Positions 19,602-32,205 of a DNA stretch of 64,000 bases are shown in pieces. Source of the stretch: Fistularia commersonii (taxonomy: Eukaryota; Chordata; Actinopteri; Syngnathiformes; Fistulariidae); NCBI GenBank assembly GCA_037954325.1, contig JBBMNZ010000026.1, forward strand, positions 7,071,501 through 7,135,500, in the 5' to 3' direction. Position numbers and translations under genes: made by a program. Position 1 is the first letter of the stretch, and each line of letters begins with the position of its first letter. Below the pieces are notes generated by a model. The model had not been told where the DNA came from, ran no database searches, and worked only from the letters and a program-made list of their open reading frames with translations.

Positions 19602-20430
19602 GTCTTCTGAGGAAAAGTTGGCTTGTGAATGATTCCAGCAGCCACAACGGTGATGAACAGCAAGAACGTGTAGTTCGGAGAAGAACGGACAGGAGGCCCA
19701 GGTGAATATGTTCACCTGACCCTACTCAACGTGGATCTAACACTCTATTAATAATTTTAATAATTTCTTTAATCTTGAATTTTTCCCAGATCATTTTCAA
19801 ACAATTTTTCGGGTGGCATTTTTAAGGATGGATGCTGATTTTTTAATGTATTTTTTGCTGTTCTTTTTTTTTTTTTTTTTTCATTGTTCTGGACAGACTT
19901 TTTGGTCAGTTTCTTGTTTTTTTTTTTTTTTTTTTTTTTTTTTCTGGGATCACCGGCCAGCATCTCTAGTCAATTGTTATTCATTTAGCGCCCTGTGTCT
20001 CCTCCAGTGTATGGCTAAACTTCTCATGTTATCCACTTTTTAGCCCCTCAAACTGCTGGCAACTAACTATGAGTAACCCAAGCCTGGTTACTGAAAACTT
20101 AACAGCATTGAATCTAAGACCTCACTGTCCTTTACATTTCTCTCTTGGAGAGTTATTGTCCGCATTATGAGATGGAAACACGTCGGCTATTTCACAAGTT
20201 ATTAAAACAATTTTGTAATTGACAAATCGACTTTACAAGTCTTTATTTGCCTGCCTTCTGAAAACGATGTCGATGTGAAATGAAAGTCTCGTGACATCCA
20301 ACAACAACGGGTTTAAGGTGTGACGTGAATTTATGTAATTATTAGATATTATACATAAGTCTCTTGTGACACGTGTGCAAATAAGACAGCAATAAGACTG
20401 AATGAGGCATTTCAGTGTTACTCTCTGAAA
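19602..20430 (+). other. claudin 3' flank with poly-T tracts
   Basis: Non-coding, AT-rich. Two long T runs lie at about 19865-19881 and 19917-19943, separated by a short spacer. No gene is seen. Confidence 0.6.
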
Positions 20431-20436
20431 GGAGTC

Positions 20437-20438
<2 letters not shown>

Positions 20439-20485
<47 letters not shown>
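20439..20485. repeat. (GT)n microsatellite
   Basis: About 23 GT dinucleotides without interruption, in the claudin-aifm3 intergenic region. Confidence 0.95.
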
Positions 20486-20489
<4 letters not shown>

Positions 20490-22840
20490 ATTCACAGGTG
20501 TACAACAGTTTGCAAGGGACAAAAAGTGATGCAGGAGGATTTGTGTTTCTGATTGTTTGTGCTAAATTACAATTTTATTAGTGAACCTGGATGGATAATT
20601 TACTATTGGAAAAAAAATGAAGCCTGTTAAAAAAGGGCCTTTGGAAGAAGGTCATAAGCGTTCTATTTAGTTAATAATGTGATCCAAATTTTTTTTAAAC
20701 GTAGCTAATATTGTGCTGCAGACCAACCAAAGCAGAAAAACCAATCCCCCCAGCCTTCAGCGTAATCGAATCAATAATCATCACTTGAAAAAGGTGGCGG
20801 CTCCTCTTTGAATCTGCGTGGAAACGTCCGACGTTGGCGGCGTGCGGGGTCTGTCGCCACCACAGAAGAGGTGACTACTTTAATATGTGTGGCATTCCAC
20901 AGCTGCAAGCTTTTCTGTGTTGAATTTCATTCGGAGGCGGGACTTGGCAACCCCGCTTGCTTTGGGTTCGGTAACGACTTGGCTTTTGGTACACTGTCGA
21001 CTATTGTGTTTATGTGTTAATGCCATGTAATTGCTCCGCATGTCATTTTTGCAAGTGACCAGGAAAAAAAAAAAAAATCAGCTGATACGAGTGTGTGTCA
21101 TGAAACTTCCCATCCATGAAATCTCAGTCAGCCCGGTTGAATCTACCTCAGCGGCAGCTAAATATTTACTATCTTGTATCTTCATTTGATTTCTTTAGAA
21201 GAAACTGACAGCGACTGGGGGTTCTGCGAACTTTGCGTGTTATTGATCCTTTCGGAGGCCGCCGAGGTGAGCCGCGTCTATGGAACTTGGCGACCCGGGG
21301 TCATACAAAAGGTACGGATCAAATATCGATAACATCTCTCGGTCAAATCGCGAATCGGAGTTCGACTGATTTAAGGCATGCGAAGTGCCGCCACCCGCTC
21401 GGTCACACATGTGCATGGACGCACACAGAGAGAAACACAAACATGCAGATGCATGTGCACGTGTTGGCGATCAGCAAGCAGAAATATGCTCCGTCTGAGG
21501 TTTTTAGCTCTGGGTTTGGGAACGGCGGCATGACTCGCTTCGCCATGCTGTTGTGTCCATGGTAACGCTTGTATCTGTTTGCAAGACCTCCGTCACATAC
21601 CTAAATGAAACCGAATTAAAATACATGTACGACATTCACCGCCTCTGGACATTGATGCGAAACAGCAGCAGGAACCATTCCTCCGCTGTAAATATTCACT
21701 GCCATTGCTGCCGCACATACCCACCATTCCTTTTTCTGCATATTTATACATTCAGATATCTATACATTTATTTACCTGTCAATGTATACTTCCTGTGATA
21801 TTCATCTTTTTCACTTCGACCCATCGGTGCTGTTAAACTCCACTGCCTCCAAACTGCGCGTACTCGCTGTTCAGCTGAACTTTATTTTTTTTTGCATTGT
21901 TGTACAATCAGATGCCTATATATTCATTTAACCGAAAATGCACATTTCACTGTTGTTACCTTTTCTTTTTCTCTTGTTCATGTGACCCACTGCTGCCATC
22001 AAACTGCTGCTGTTCTCTGTTGTAAACATGCACTGTTGTAAATATATATAGTGATCTGCTGCATAAGGAATAGCATAAAGTCGGTCTAAGCCCAAGTTTA
22101 CATGATCCTGGGATTTAAGGTGTTGGGGCAGTTTGGTGGAAGGGCCACCCAAGGCAGACAGGTCCCGGGTGATGGCCCGACATACTTACGGTGAACGTCT
22201 TGTCAAAAAGGCGATAAGAAATGATCAAATCCGCAATTTTTGTTTACGCTACATTTGCTGAAGTCAGAAAGACAGCAAAGCGTTTTTCACCCCGACATCC
22301 CGATATCGTGTCCGCTTCATCGTCACCCTGCGTCGACCCCTTTGAGATCAGGGTTCGACTTGGTCACGGCGGGTTCGGTCAGATTTCCCCCGCCTGTCTC
22401 TCTTCCTGCTGCATAAGGTGTGGTGGCGAATACCCGGCACAGGTTTTCCGGTCTGCCGCGACCCTCATAGCGGCTCCCGAGCATCCCGCCAGACAACAGA
22501 AACAGAATCGATGTCTTGGTTTGTGTTTTTAACACCGGGGTAAAACTCCCTTTGGGAGCCCACGCAGCCACACGCATGCGGAGAAAAGGATGCGTGGAAA
22601 GCGAGGGGTGTGAAACTGTAAGTGGGCAGGTTGTTGTGGTTGTGGGGAGAGGAGGAGGGGGGAGGGGGGTCTGATCTGGATTAACTGGCAAGTCAGGTCT
22701 TTGACATTCAGCGGCGAGGCTGGAGGGATCTGAAGGGGGTGAAAAAAGAAGTAGCGTTAATGGGCCAGCAGAGAGATTGAGTGTGTTTGTGGAGAGGAGG
22801 GGTGGAAGAAAGAGGGAGGGAGAGAGAGAGAGAGAGGGAG
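20486..22840. other. claudin-aifm3 intergenic region
   Basis: No supported gene. Around 22080-22190 the minus strand resembles a widespread fish repeat (pieces such as ctgtctgccttgggtggccc and cccaggatcat), so it may be a LINE remnant; the family is uncertain. A GA-rich purine run lies at about 22791-22850. Confidence 0.4.
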
Positions 22841-22859
22841 AGAGCAGGGAACGGTGAGA

Positions 22860-23016
22860 ATTCATGCTGTGTTAGCATCCCCTCAGCAACTCCATCAATA
22901 CTGCATACAGCTAAGAAACTGGCAAACGTCCCCCTGTGCTGCATTTGCAGGCTGGACAGGCAAAAGAGAACAACTCCCTCAACTGGTCGCCTCCATCTGC
23001 TGCTGGAGAGGGGGTG

Positions 23017-23055
<39 letters not shown>

Positions 23056-23282
23056 GCTCACTCACTCACTCACGCCGGAGCCTTCTGCATTTAGACGGAA
23101 AAACAAAAAATAGGAGAGCTCAGGAGAGTACTTGGGATACTCCAGAGGAAAGAAGTGCTCCCACAGAGGGATTTGTGAGGAGATGTGCTGATATCCTACG
23201 GCGCTCTGCAGGGGAAGAGCTGAGGACCGCGGGGGTTCCAGGGGATCTCGCTGAACCTGCTCCATGCGCACTGGCCGATCCG
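22860..23282 (+). other. candidate non-coding first exon of aifm3
   Basis: Sequence ending in a good donor (gatccg followed by gtaaggtg) at 23282 lies upstream of the acceptor at 26383 that opens the aifm3 start-codon exon. It contains a (CA)n run at 23019-23053. Another strong donor (gaaat followed by gtaagtctc) is at 24780 and would define a different first exon. Which is used cannot be told from sequence. Confidence 0.3.
23019..23053. repeat. (CA)n microsatellite
   Basis: About 17 CA units followed by a short (CTCA)n run. Smaller (GT)n runs follow at about 23511-23538 and 24134-24160. Confidence 0.9.
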
Positions 23283-26200
23283 GTAAGGTGATTCAGTTCA
23301 TTTTTTTTTTTTTAATAACCGTATGGGGGAGGGGGTTCAGCCACAACTTCGGTTCAAGTCTGACGGTGGATTATTTAAAAAAAGAAAAAATTTAGTGAAG
23401 TCAACTTCATTTTAAGAACCTTTGAGGAAGATATCTAAAGAATGTTGTAAAACAGAAATCAACATCTGTGACTCGACTTCACTGTTTTTGATAGCAACTG
23501 ATGTGCATATGTGTGTGTTTGTGTGTGTGTGTGTGTGTGAGTGCACACCGCGAAACTTGTCTTGAAGCCCAACTCCCTCCTGTAGCGACCGACGTACCCC
23601 CTCTATGAAGCACGGCCCTTGTTTTTCCATGACATCATGGAGAGGTCATCGGTCAAAGCGGAGGGGAGAGGATGCAAATCACCTTTTCTGAAGAATTTAG
23701 TTTAGACCAATATTTTCTTTTTAATCTGGACGAGTGATCGATCGCGTGTGACGCCGTTCTTCTCTTTTTGAAAACCATGGATTGCTTCATCGGCGCCCGG
23801 AGCACATGGCACATTAGTTTCCCCGTAAACACGAGAATCGCCTTCGCTTTCCAAAAACACGAGTCCGATGGACACAAATTGAGTTGAAAGGAGAAAAACA
23901 AATTAATAAATCCATTATAACCTAGGGGTAGACAAACTAGATAGCAGGTTTACGCAACCGGGGGGCGGGTAGACAATTCTTCGGGCTTATCTCACGTTTC
24001 ACAACACGAACGACAACGTGGACTGTGTGGAGAGAGGCGTGGTCAAAATGCGGAGCGAGAGGTGCGCTTGTGACTCGTCTTGTTATCAGCTCGCCCGTCA
24101 GAAAGCTGTAATCAATAATGGCGTGCCGAGAGCGTGTGTGTGTGTGTGTGTGTGTGTGTGAAGAAAACTAAATTCTGAAAAAAAAAACTCTTTATGGAAC
24201 AGAGTTGTCGCACCTGTAACTCACCTTTTTTTCCGGGCGTCGGGTCTTTTACCGTCGCAAGCTGAGAAATACCTGAAAGGGAATTCACGCTTATTTTGTT
24301 CTGTTTTCGCAGAACTCGAGCACCTCTTTAGCAAAGTTTCACCTTTGCCGGGATGGATGCCACCTCCGCACCGCTTGACGGTTTTTCCAGTTGAAGGGTC
24401 GCTACGAACGACTCTCGGTAGCCCCCCGCCACCCGCCAACCGACATTCCTGTAACCGGTATTATTTGTAGAGAAGTGAGTGAAACTGACAGCTTGTTTGC
24501 GGGCAGGATTACTAGCACTGCTTGGGGACGGGCCCAACAGCGAGCGACCGCGTTCTGCGTCATATGTCGTGAGGACCAAATCTGCTTAACCTACTTTACT
24601 CTTTGCACAAAATATCTTTTGAGTTCGCTCGGTGTCCAAGAGAAAGCGGCGGCTCCCCCAACGCCTCCCCTCCCATTTTTTTTTTTTTTTTTCCGCCAGC
24701 CGGTTTGTCGAGAGGGACTTGTCGACACGGGAGGCCGAACGATTGTCGAACGGCCTCTCCGGTTGGAAATGACCTGAAATGTAAGTCTCTGGGATAAAAA
24801 AAGAAACAGGGTAAGAACCCCTGGCTGTTCTCGGGAAGGAAATGTGGAGAAATTGGAATTACGTACCAAAACGGTGAGATGGGGATTCTCAGTTGGCGGA
24901 GATCAGCGGGGATTGAGATATCGTCCGACGTTCCGGCAAACATCGTCAGGCGGCAAACAGCCCGATCTTGAAAAACTGTGATATAACGTAAAGTCGCGTA
25001 AAAGCCTGCGTTGGATGATCTGGGGAGCCGGCATGTTTTTTTTTTCCGCCCCGGCAAACGAACAAAGTTCAGATCCGACACGTCTTTCTTAACTGGCGGA
25101 GCCGAGTGACACGATCTTTCCACTTCCCATCCATTCACTGGAACTTTTTACCGAGCAGGGCTCCATTCAACACCGCACAGGTCCCTTTTTTTTGGGTGTT
25201 TGGGAGTCTGAGCAGAGGGAGGGCAAGGGGGGGGGGGGATATTAAGATGTGCTCGGAATACCAAACAGTTTTTTACCCCGAAAGAGGGACGCCGACCCAC
25301 CTGCCGTTTGTGTCCTCTCGGATTGACAGGAGCCGACGCCATCCTGAGGTACGAGTGTACGTGTGGGAGAAATACCACGGCGGGTGGAAATGCAACGGCA
25401 ACGTGGCAACAAAACAGGGGGGTGGGGGGGTTAAGGGAGGAGGATTGAAACTCAAGAGGCCCCCTTTTTTCCCCTTTAAAGAGCAGTGTGACAAGAAAGT
25501 TAATAGGTGCTGGAGCGCGGGTTAATATTTAACAGTTTACCATGCAATATTCATTAACAAAGGTGATGAATGTGTGTGGAAATGTTCCCAATTATCATTA
25601 TTGCTCCCCTTTTACAAAGCTGCAAAGGCACACTATCGACATTCGGGGGCTTGCTTTTCCTCTGCGGGTCAACCGGGCCGGTGGGGGCTCTGCAGTCGGC
25701 ACGGAGACCACAGTCCATTAAGACCGAACGCGCTCTGCCATCGATCAGAAATCACCTGGGAAATTTAAAACGGCGACGACCCCCTGCTTTCGGATTTCCG
25801 AAACAGCCTTTCTGTAACCGGCCTTTGCTTGATCTAAAAAGGTGTTTTTATGGCCTTTTATTTGACTGGAGATGTATTTCAGAATGATCAATATAACTGT
25901 ACCTGTGGTCACTGGACTATAAACACATTTCCACAATCTTTCCATCCAAAGTACATGCGTTTGTAAAATAGCACCCCAGGCGGAAGAACCATAGGGTTGT
26001 GTAGGAATAAGCTCATTGATTTGGGCTTCAATCTGAAGATGCTGTGTTTTTTTTCAAAAACACAATCTTAGTCCGTGATTCACATTTTTTCTATAATCAA
26101 TGACGAAAATTGGAAACATTTATTCTTACAAAAAAAAAATTCTTGGTAACATTATGGTAGCAGGCTACGCCATGTTAATTTTATTAATTAATTAAAAAAA

Positions 26201-26383
26201 TTGCATTGTTTAGACCAGATGACAATATTATTGAATAAAAATGATTTTGTATTATTTCAAATTATATAAAATCATTTTTATTGCTAAGATCTGATTTTTT
26301 TTTTTTTTTTTTAAACATTTTTTTTTTTTTAATATTTTTATTTTGTGTGTGTGGATTTTGACACTGTGCTCCCATTCACACAG
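23283..26383 (+). other. region upstream of aifm3 start exon (presumed 5' intron/promoter zone)
   Basis: About 23900-25900 is CpG-bearing and unusually G/C-rich for the window, with many short open frames on both strands but no recognisable protein. From 25900 it turns AT-rich with two T runs near 26297-26330 before the acceptor cacag at 26383. This looks like promoter/first-intron DNA of aifm3 rather than a separate gene. Confidence 0.4.
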
Positions 26384-26386
26384 GTC

Positions 26387-26626
26387 ATGCAGAGGAGTTG
26401 ACGTGTGCGATGGCCAGCCCGGACCTGCAGGTTCTCCCACCCCCAGCTCTGCGTTACCGTTACCTGCTGATGACGCAACCCGACCCGAGGATCTGACCGT
26501 GACCCCTGGACCCCTCACGACCCTCCCGACCCTCCCGTCCCTCCCGTCCCCACTTCCTCCCGTCCCTCCCTCACCCTCGGTGTGTCCCCCACCCGACCCC
26601 ACCCCACCCCCAAATCCCGGCCCACG
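26387..26626 (+). promoter_or_regulatory. aifm3 5' leader with two uORFs and a C-rich tract
   Basis: Between the acceptor (26383) and the aifm3 ATG (26627) are ATGs at 26387 (four codons plus stop) and 26410 (28 codons plus stop, ends 26496). From about 26508 to 26620 there is a pyrimidine tract of repeated CCC/CCCC blocks. The opposite strand therefore has strong G-quadruplex potential. Confidence 0.55.
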
Positions 26627-29600
26627 ATGGGAGGATGCTTTTCCAAGCCCAAACCAGGTAAACCATCACTGCCTCACCTATCTGCCAAGAAAACAAAAAA
26701 AAAAAACAGCATGAAACAACACGTTTACAGTCATACAAATGGAGTTTTTACAGGTGAATGCAAAAATGGACATAGTTATTTCAGATTGATTAGCATGTGT
26801 TGATACCAATTCTTGCTGTATGAAGTACAGATCCAATATATACATATATAAAGCTGAAAGAAGAAGAAGAAGAAGATATATATATATATATATATATGTA
26901 TATATGTGTGTGTGTGTGTATATATACATATATATGTATATGTATATATATGTATATGTATATATATATTAATATATTAATATATTAATATTATATATAT
27001 ATATATATTAATATATTAATATTAATTAATATTAATATTACTACAGATACCACAGAGAGATATACTATTAAAATATATATATATATATATATATGCATGT
27101 GTGTATGTATGTGTGTATATATACAGTATATATATGTCTATATACATGTATGTATGTATATATATACATATATATAATACACAAGGCGTAGTCTGGAGCA
27201 TGTAGACTCTAAAAGGGCAATTCCCAGTAGATGAGCCATTTCTTCAGAATGCGTGTACAAGCAAAAATCAGATTCAACGACAGTAAAGAAGCCGCACACG
27301 TTCATCATCCTTACCTCATGTTAGATAGTTATGCGACGCATCGTGCAAAATCGAACGTTTTTGTTTAACTCTTGCTTTCAAAGCTGAAGTAGGATCTCCG
27401 GGGAAGATCAGACTCTTGATGAGATGACAGCGATCGTGCAATTTTGATTTATTGTTTCCCCCGAGGGTTTAACAAAGTCAACACAAACCATATCTTTCTT
27501 ACCAAGAAGGGTTTGAAAATGTCAACAATGCATTTAGTGACAACTCTGGTGATTTGATACATACAGCCAGCCTTTTACTGGATGGAAATTAAGTGTGGGA
27601 TTTATTAAGATATATTTAGGCCTGTGTGTTTCTTTCCAAACGTACCTGCCGCCTCCAAATCCTGTTATCCGCGACCCTTCACATCCAGCCTCCTCTGTTT
27701 GCACCACAGTGTTTTTGAGAGGGAGGAATTTTAATGCTCTCCGCCGCACCGCGATTCAGAGGCCTACATATGCATATGGAAATCTGACACAGTATTTATC
27801 CATTTGAGTGTTTGTATCTCTAGCCTCATGAGATTAGCGCACAAAAGTGCTGCAGTCCTGCAGGTGACACTGGCATGCTGTTCCTCCTGATCCATCTTTA
27901 TGGAGAGAAGGGGAATTTGGGGAATTTAAAAATGAATAGTCTGCACGCAGTGGAGGGAATATACTTTAAATTACGTAGCAAGAATGTATACATGATTTTT
28001 ACACTGGTGAACTAGTTTGTAGAATGTCCAAAAAATATTTTAATTGAAAATCTTTGCAATAGCAAGACAGATATAATACATTCCAATATAAATTAGATAT
28101 TTTTCTTAATCTGTGTCAAACATCAGCCTCCGTGTGGTGATGTTTCATTATTAGTCGTCATTGCAGTGGCGTCCAGAGATTCCCTTCAACTCGCAATTGC
28201 ACTCACTATTATGATTTTCCATTGATTTTAATTAAGGCCCGCACAGCGGGAGAAAATTCCAGCCAGATTAAGTGTGTAAGAACCGGACGATCAGCACATT
28301 TTTCCAGCTGAACAGATAAAGCCCGCCGCAGTGAAACAGGAGGTTGTGCAACCATCTCTTGATGCTTGAAAATATGAATGCAAACAGCTGTGCATCGTCA
28401 AAGAAAATGCTGAAAGATAGAGATTAAAATAAATAAAATAAAATAAAATAAATTAAAAAAATGCCACTTACTGAGCATTTGCTACAAGTTTTCCTAAATG
28501 AAAGATGTGAAGTGAAAATACGCCAGTCAGTTATTGTTCCGGCTCATTTGTGAAAAGTGCATTATTGATAGGGAATTCTCCGCAATATCTAAATACTCTT
28601 GGAATCATTTGTTTAGCCTGAGAAAGCCTATTAGGACAAAGAGATTGATTCAATTTATTTCTTATAAGCGTCCTTTACATCAGATAAGATTTGGTCTCTC
28701 AGCTGCTGCTAAGAAGACACAAGTTAGTGTTTAACGGTATGTCGAAGCTGCTAAAGTGTTTTCACGCATCCCGGCTGTTTTGAATGACGTCTGACCCTTT
28801 TCGACTGTGCCGGTGTGCATTTTCTAAAAAAAAGGTGTCTGTGTTGTGCAGTTGAAGTCAAAGTGGAGCTCTCCCTCCTGGAAAAAGAGAAAGAGGCGGA
28901 TGGACTGTCGCCTAACGGTAAAGCCAGTCCCTTCGCCGACTGCAGACCCAACGGGGCCCTGGGGCACGGCTCAGATGACGACTCCACCCCGCTACCCGCC
29001 TACAACAAACCCCGCGACTACGTGGAGGCCTCTGTCTGTCATGTTAAAGATCTGGAAAATGGACAGTAAGTGTCCTTTTTCTCCACACGCCTTCCTTTGT
29101 TATCCATCATGTTTGGGTCGGCGTGGGAAACACAGCAACGAAGCCATCCATGAACGGTTTCACACTGATGCGGGAAAATATGATGAACTAATTTCCTACT
29201 TCAAAGCTTTGAATCAGTGAATTAGCAAACTGGAAATGTTCAATGCACGTGTCAAAGCATAGTTATGTGAAATTAGCTGAAAGACTAGTTGTAAAGTGTA
29301 TGTTATGTTCTACTTGAAACTCTGCCACAACAATTTCCTTCGGGATAAATAAAGTTGCTCTTTTTCTTCTTCTTATGCTTTGGAAGCATTGAATCAATGA
29401 ATCAGTGAATCAGTGATTTAGTGAATCAGCAAAGCAGCTGACTGGAAACATTCAGTCCATGTGTCAAAGCACGGCTATGTCAAATTAGCTGAAAGACTAC
29501 TTGTAAAGTATATGCATATGAAGCTTTGAATCAGTGATTCCATGATTCTGTGAATCAGTGATTCAGTGATTCAGTGATTTAGTGAATCAGTGAAGCAGCT

Positions 29601-31923
29601 GACTGGAAACATTCGGTCCACATGTCAAAGCATTGCTATGTGAAATTAGCTGAAAGACTAGTTGAAAGGAATATGCTTTGGAAGCTTTGAATCAATGAAT
29701 CAGTGATTCCATGATTCCATGATTCTCTGAATCAGTGATTCAGTGTTTTAGTGAATCAGTGAAGCAGCTGACTGGAAACATTCAGTCCACGTGTCAAAGC
29801 ACGGCTATGTGAAGTTACCTGAAGGGCTAGTCGTAAAGGATACACCTTCAAAGTTCATCTAAAGTTGAATTCGATATGATTTCCAAAAAAGCTTCTCTAT
29901 AGAAAGTAGCAAGGAAAGAAATATGTCTGAGGAGGAACCCTGATGTTCTGGCGAGATTCAGGGACATCTGTCATCTGCAGGCTCCCCTCGAGGCTCACTC
30001 CTATAGGCTGGTTTACAGGCTTATATGTCTCTGATCAGCCCACGTTTAGAATACGCAAATGTTGGTGTTACGTGAAATACGCCGAGCAGACATGTCTTTG
30101 TGATTCAAAGGATGCGCGAAGTGGATTTGGGCAGCGGCAGAGCTTTGCTGATCAAGGAGCACGGCGAGTTCTCAGCCATGGGCCACAAGTGTCCGCACTA
30201 TGGAGCACCCCTGGTCAAAGGTCAGCCACGTGTTTCCCATTACAGTTTGAAACCTCACCTGAGATATATGTTGCATTTAAGTGCTAAATGTCACCTCTGT
30301 TATTTCAGGTGTTTTGTCAAAAGGGCACGTGCGCTGTCCCTGGCACGGCGCGTGTTTCAACATCGCAACGGGCGACATCGAGGATTTCCCCGGGCTGGAC
30401 AGCCTCCCGACCTTCCAGGTTGTCCCTTTGAAACATTCGGCGACTTGCCGCGCCTTTATATGCCGATCCAAAGAAAAAAAGTTAAACATCGCTCACGTTT
30501 GTTTACTCCAGGTCAGAGTGGAAAAGGACAAGGTCATCATTCGCGCAAACAAGCAGGTAATCGACAATAAAAAGGCACAAGAATGTGAGGAGTATTTGGC
30601 GAAGAGCAAACGGAGAAAAAAAAAAACCTGATTGTCGCGAGACCTTTCAAACATTTCCAGGCTCTTCAGTCGCAGAAAAGGTCAAAACCCATGGCCCGAT
30701 GTTCGGCCGTCATTAACTCCAGCACAGGGTTCAGTCACGTGCTCATTATCGGCTCAGGTCAGTGCGGGATCGTCTCACTCGCGCGATTTTTAAGGACCTG
30801 ATCTCGATCTTCGAAGTCATATTTAGTCGTGCGTGGCCGTTGTGCTCGCAGGCCCAGCGGGTCTGGTGTGTGCGGAGACGCTGAGGCAGGAGGGCTTCAC
30901 CGACCGCATCGTCATGTGCACCATGGACAGGCACCCGCCGTACGACAGGCCTAAACTGAGTAAGGTTTGTACACAGAGACCCATCACGTAAAAAAACAAA
31001 CAAACAAAAAAAAAAAACACAGATAGAGCACAGGGTAAACTCGTGCAAAAGTGAGCACGCATGTAGAAGTTGTCCCGAAACCCAATTTCGCGTTCTGGAT
31101 TATTTACCCGATCTGACTTCAGCACTAACGCGTGGCTCTGCAGTCTCTCGATAGCACAGCGGAGCAGCTGAGGTTGCGCTCCTTGGACTTCCTGCAGGAC
31201 CACGACATTGAACTGTTCACGGAAAAAGAGGTGACGCAGGCAGTTGTCTAATATGAGGATAAGATGAGTTAAATTATGATAAATAGCACTGATTTCTTTT
31301 TTTTTCTGCCTGGATTTTTCACTTTTATTCTGCCATTTTGGCGAGTTTCACGACCGTTTCACGTTCTCTCCAGGCCGTGGCAGTCGATATAAAAACACGA
31401 TCTGTGACATTTGAGGACGGCTTGAGGATGGAATATAGGAAGCTGTTTATTGCCACAGGAAACAAGTGAGAAAATATGCTTTCCTTTTCCCTCTATCATT
31501 AAAAAAAAATATGGATCATTGATTTTTATTTTTTTTTTTGCTTTGAAAGACCCAAAGCTCTGAACTACAAGGGGAAGGACGTCAGGAATGTGTTTCACTT
31601 GCGGACACCCGAGGACGCCAACAGCATCGCAAGGCTGGTGAACAACAAGAACGCCGTCATTGTGGGAACGTCTTTTGTTGGTGAGAAAAAGATACATGTT
31701 TATTTTCATGTTGTGCTCATGTGATAATGCAAGGAAGAAATGCATGTAGATTACCTTGATACAGAGTTGGACTGGATGGATGGATGAATAGATGGATGGA
31801 TAGATAGATAGATAGATGGATAGATGGATGGATGATGGTTTATTGCTAGGTAGGTGGGCGGGTGGATGGATGATGGATGGATTGATGGATGGATAGATGG
31901 ATGGATGGATGGATGGATAGATG

Positions 31924-31985
<62 letters not shown>

Positions 31986-32133
31986 GGGATGATAGGGGGA
32001 TGATGGGAGGATGAATGGTGAATAAGTGATTGATCAATATTGGAAGGATGAGAGAGTGAATAGATGGATGGATGGATGGATAGATGGATGATAGCTAGGT
32101 AATTCAGAAGATAGACAGATAGATGGATAGATG

Positions 32134-32205
<72 letters not shown>

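Noticed and set aside
22323..23291. Overlapping open frames on both strands
   Set aside because: Made by GA- and CA-rich repeats; more likely a non-coding first exon of aifm3.
24596..25138. 180-codon minus-strand frame in the CpG-rich zone upstream of aifm3
   Set aside because: No recognisable family; high GC with few stops explains it.
26343..26714. Pro-rich 123-codon frame upstream of and over the aifm3 start
   Set aside because: Its frame differs from aifm3, it comes from the C-rich leader, and it runs into intron 1; the MGGCFSK frame is the conserved one.
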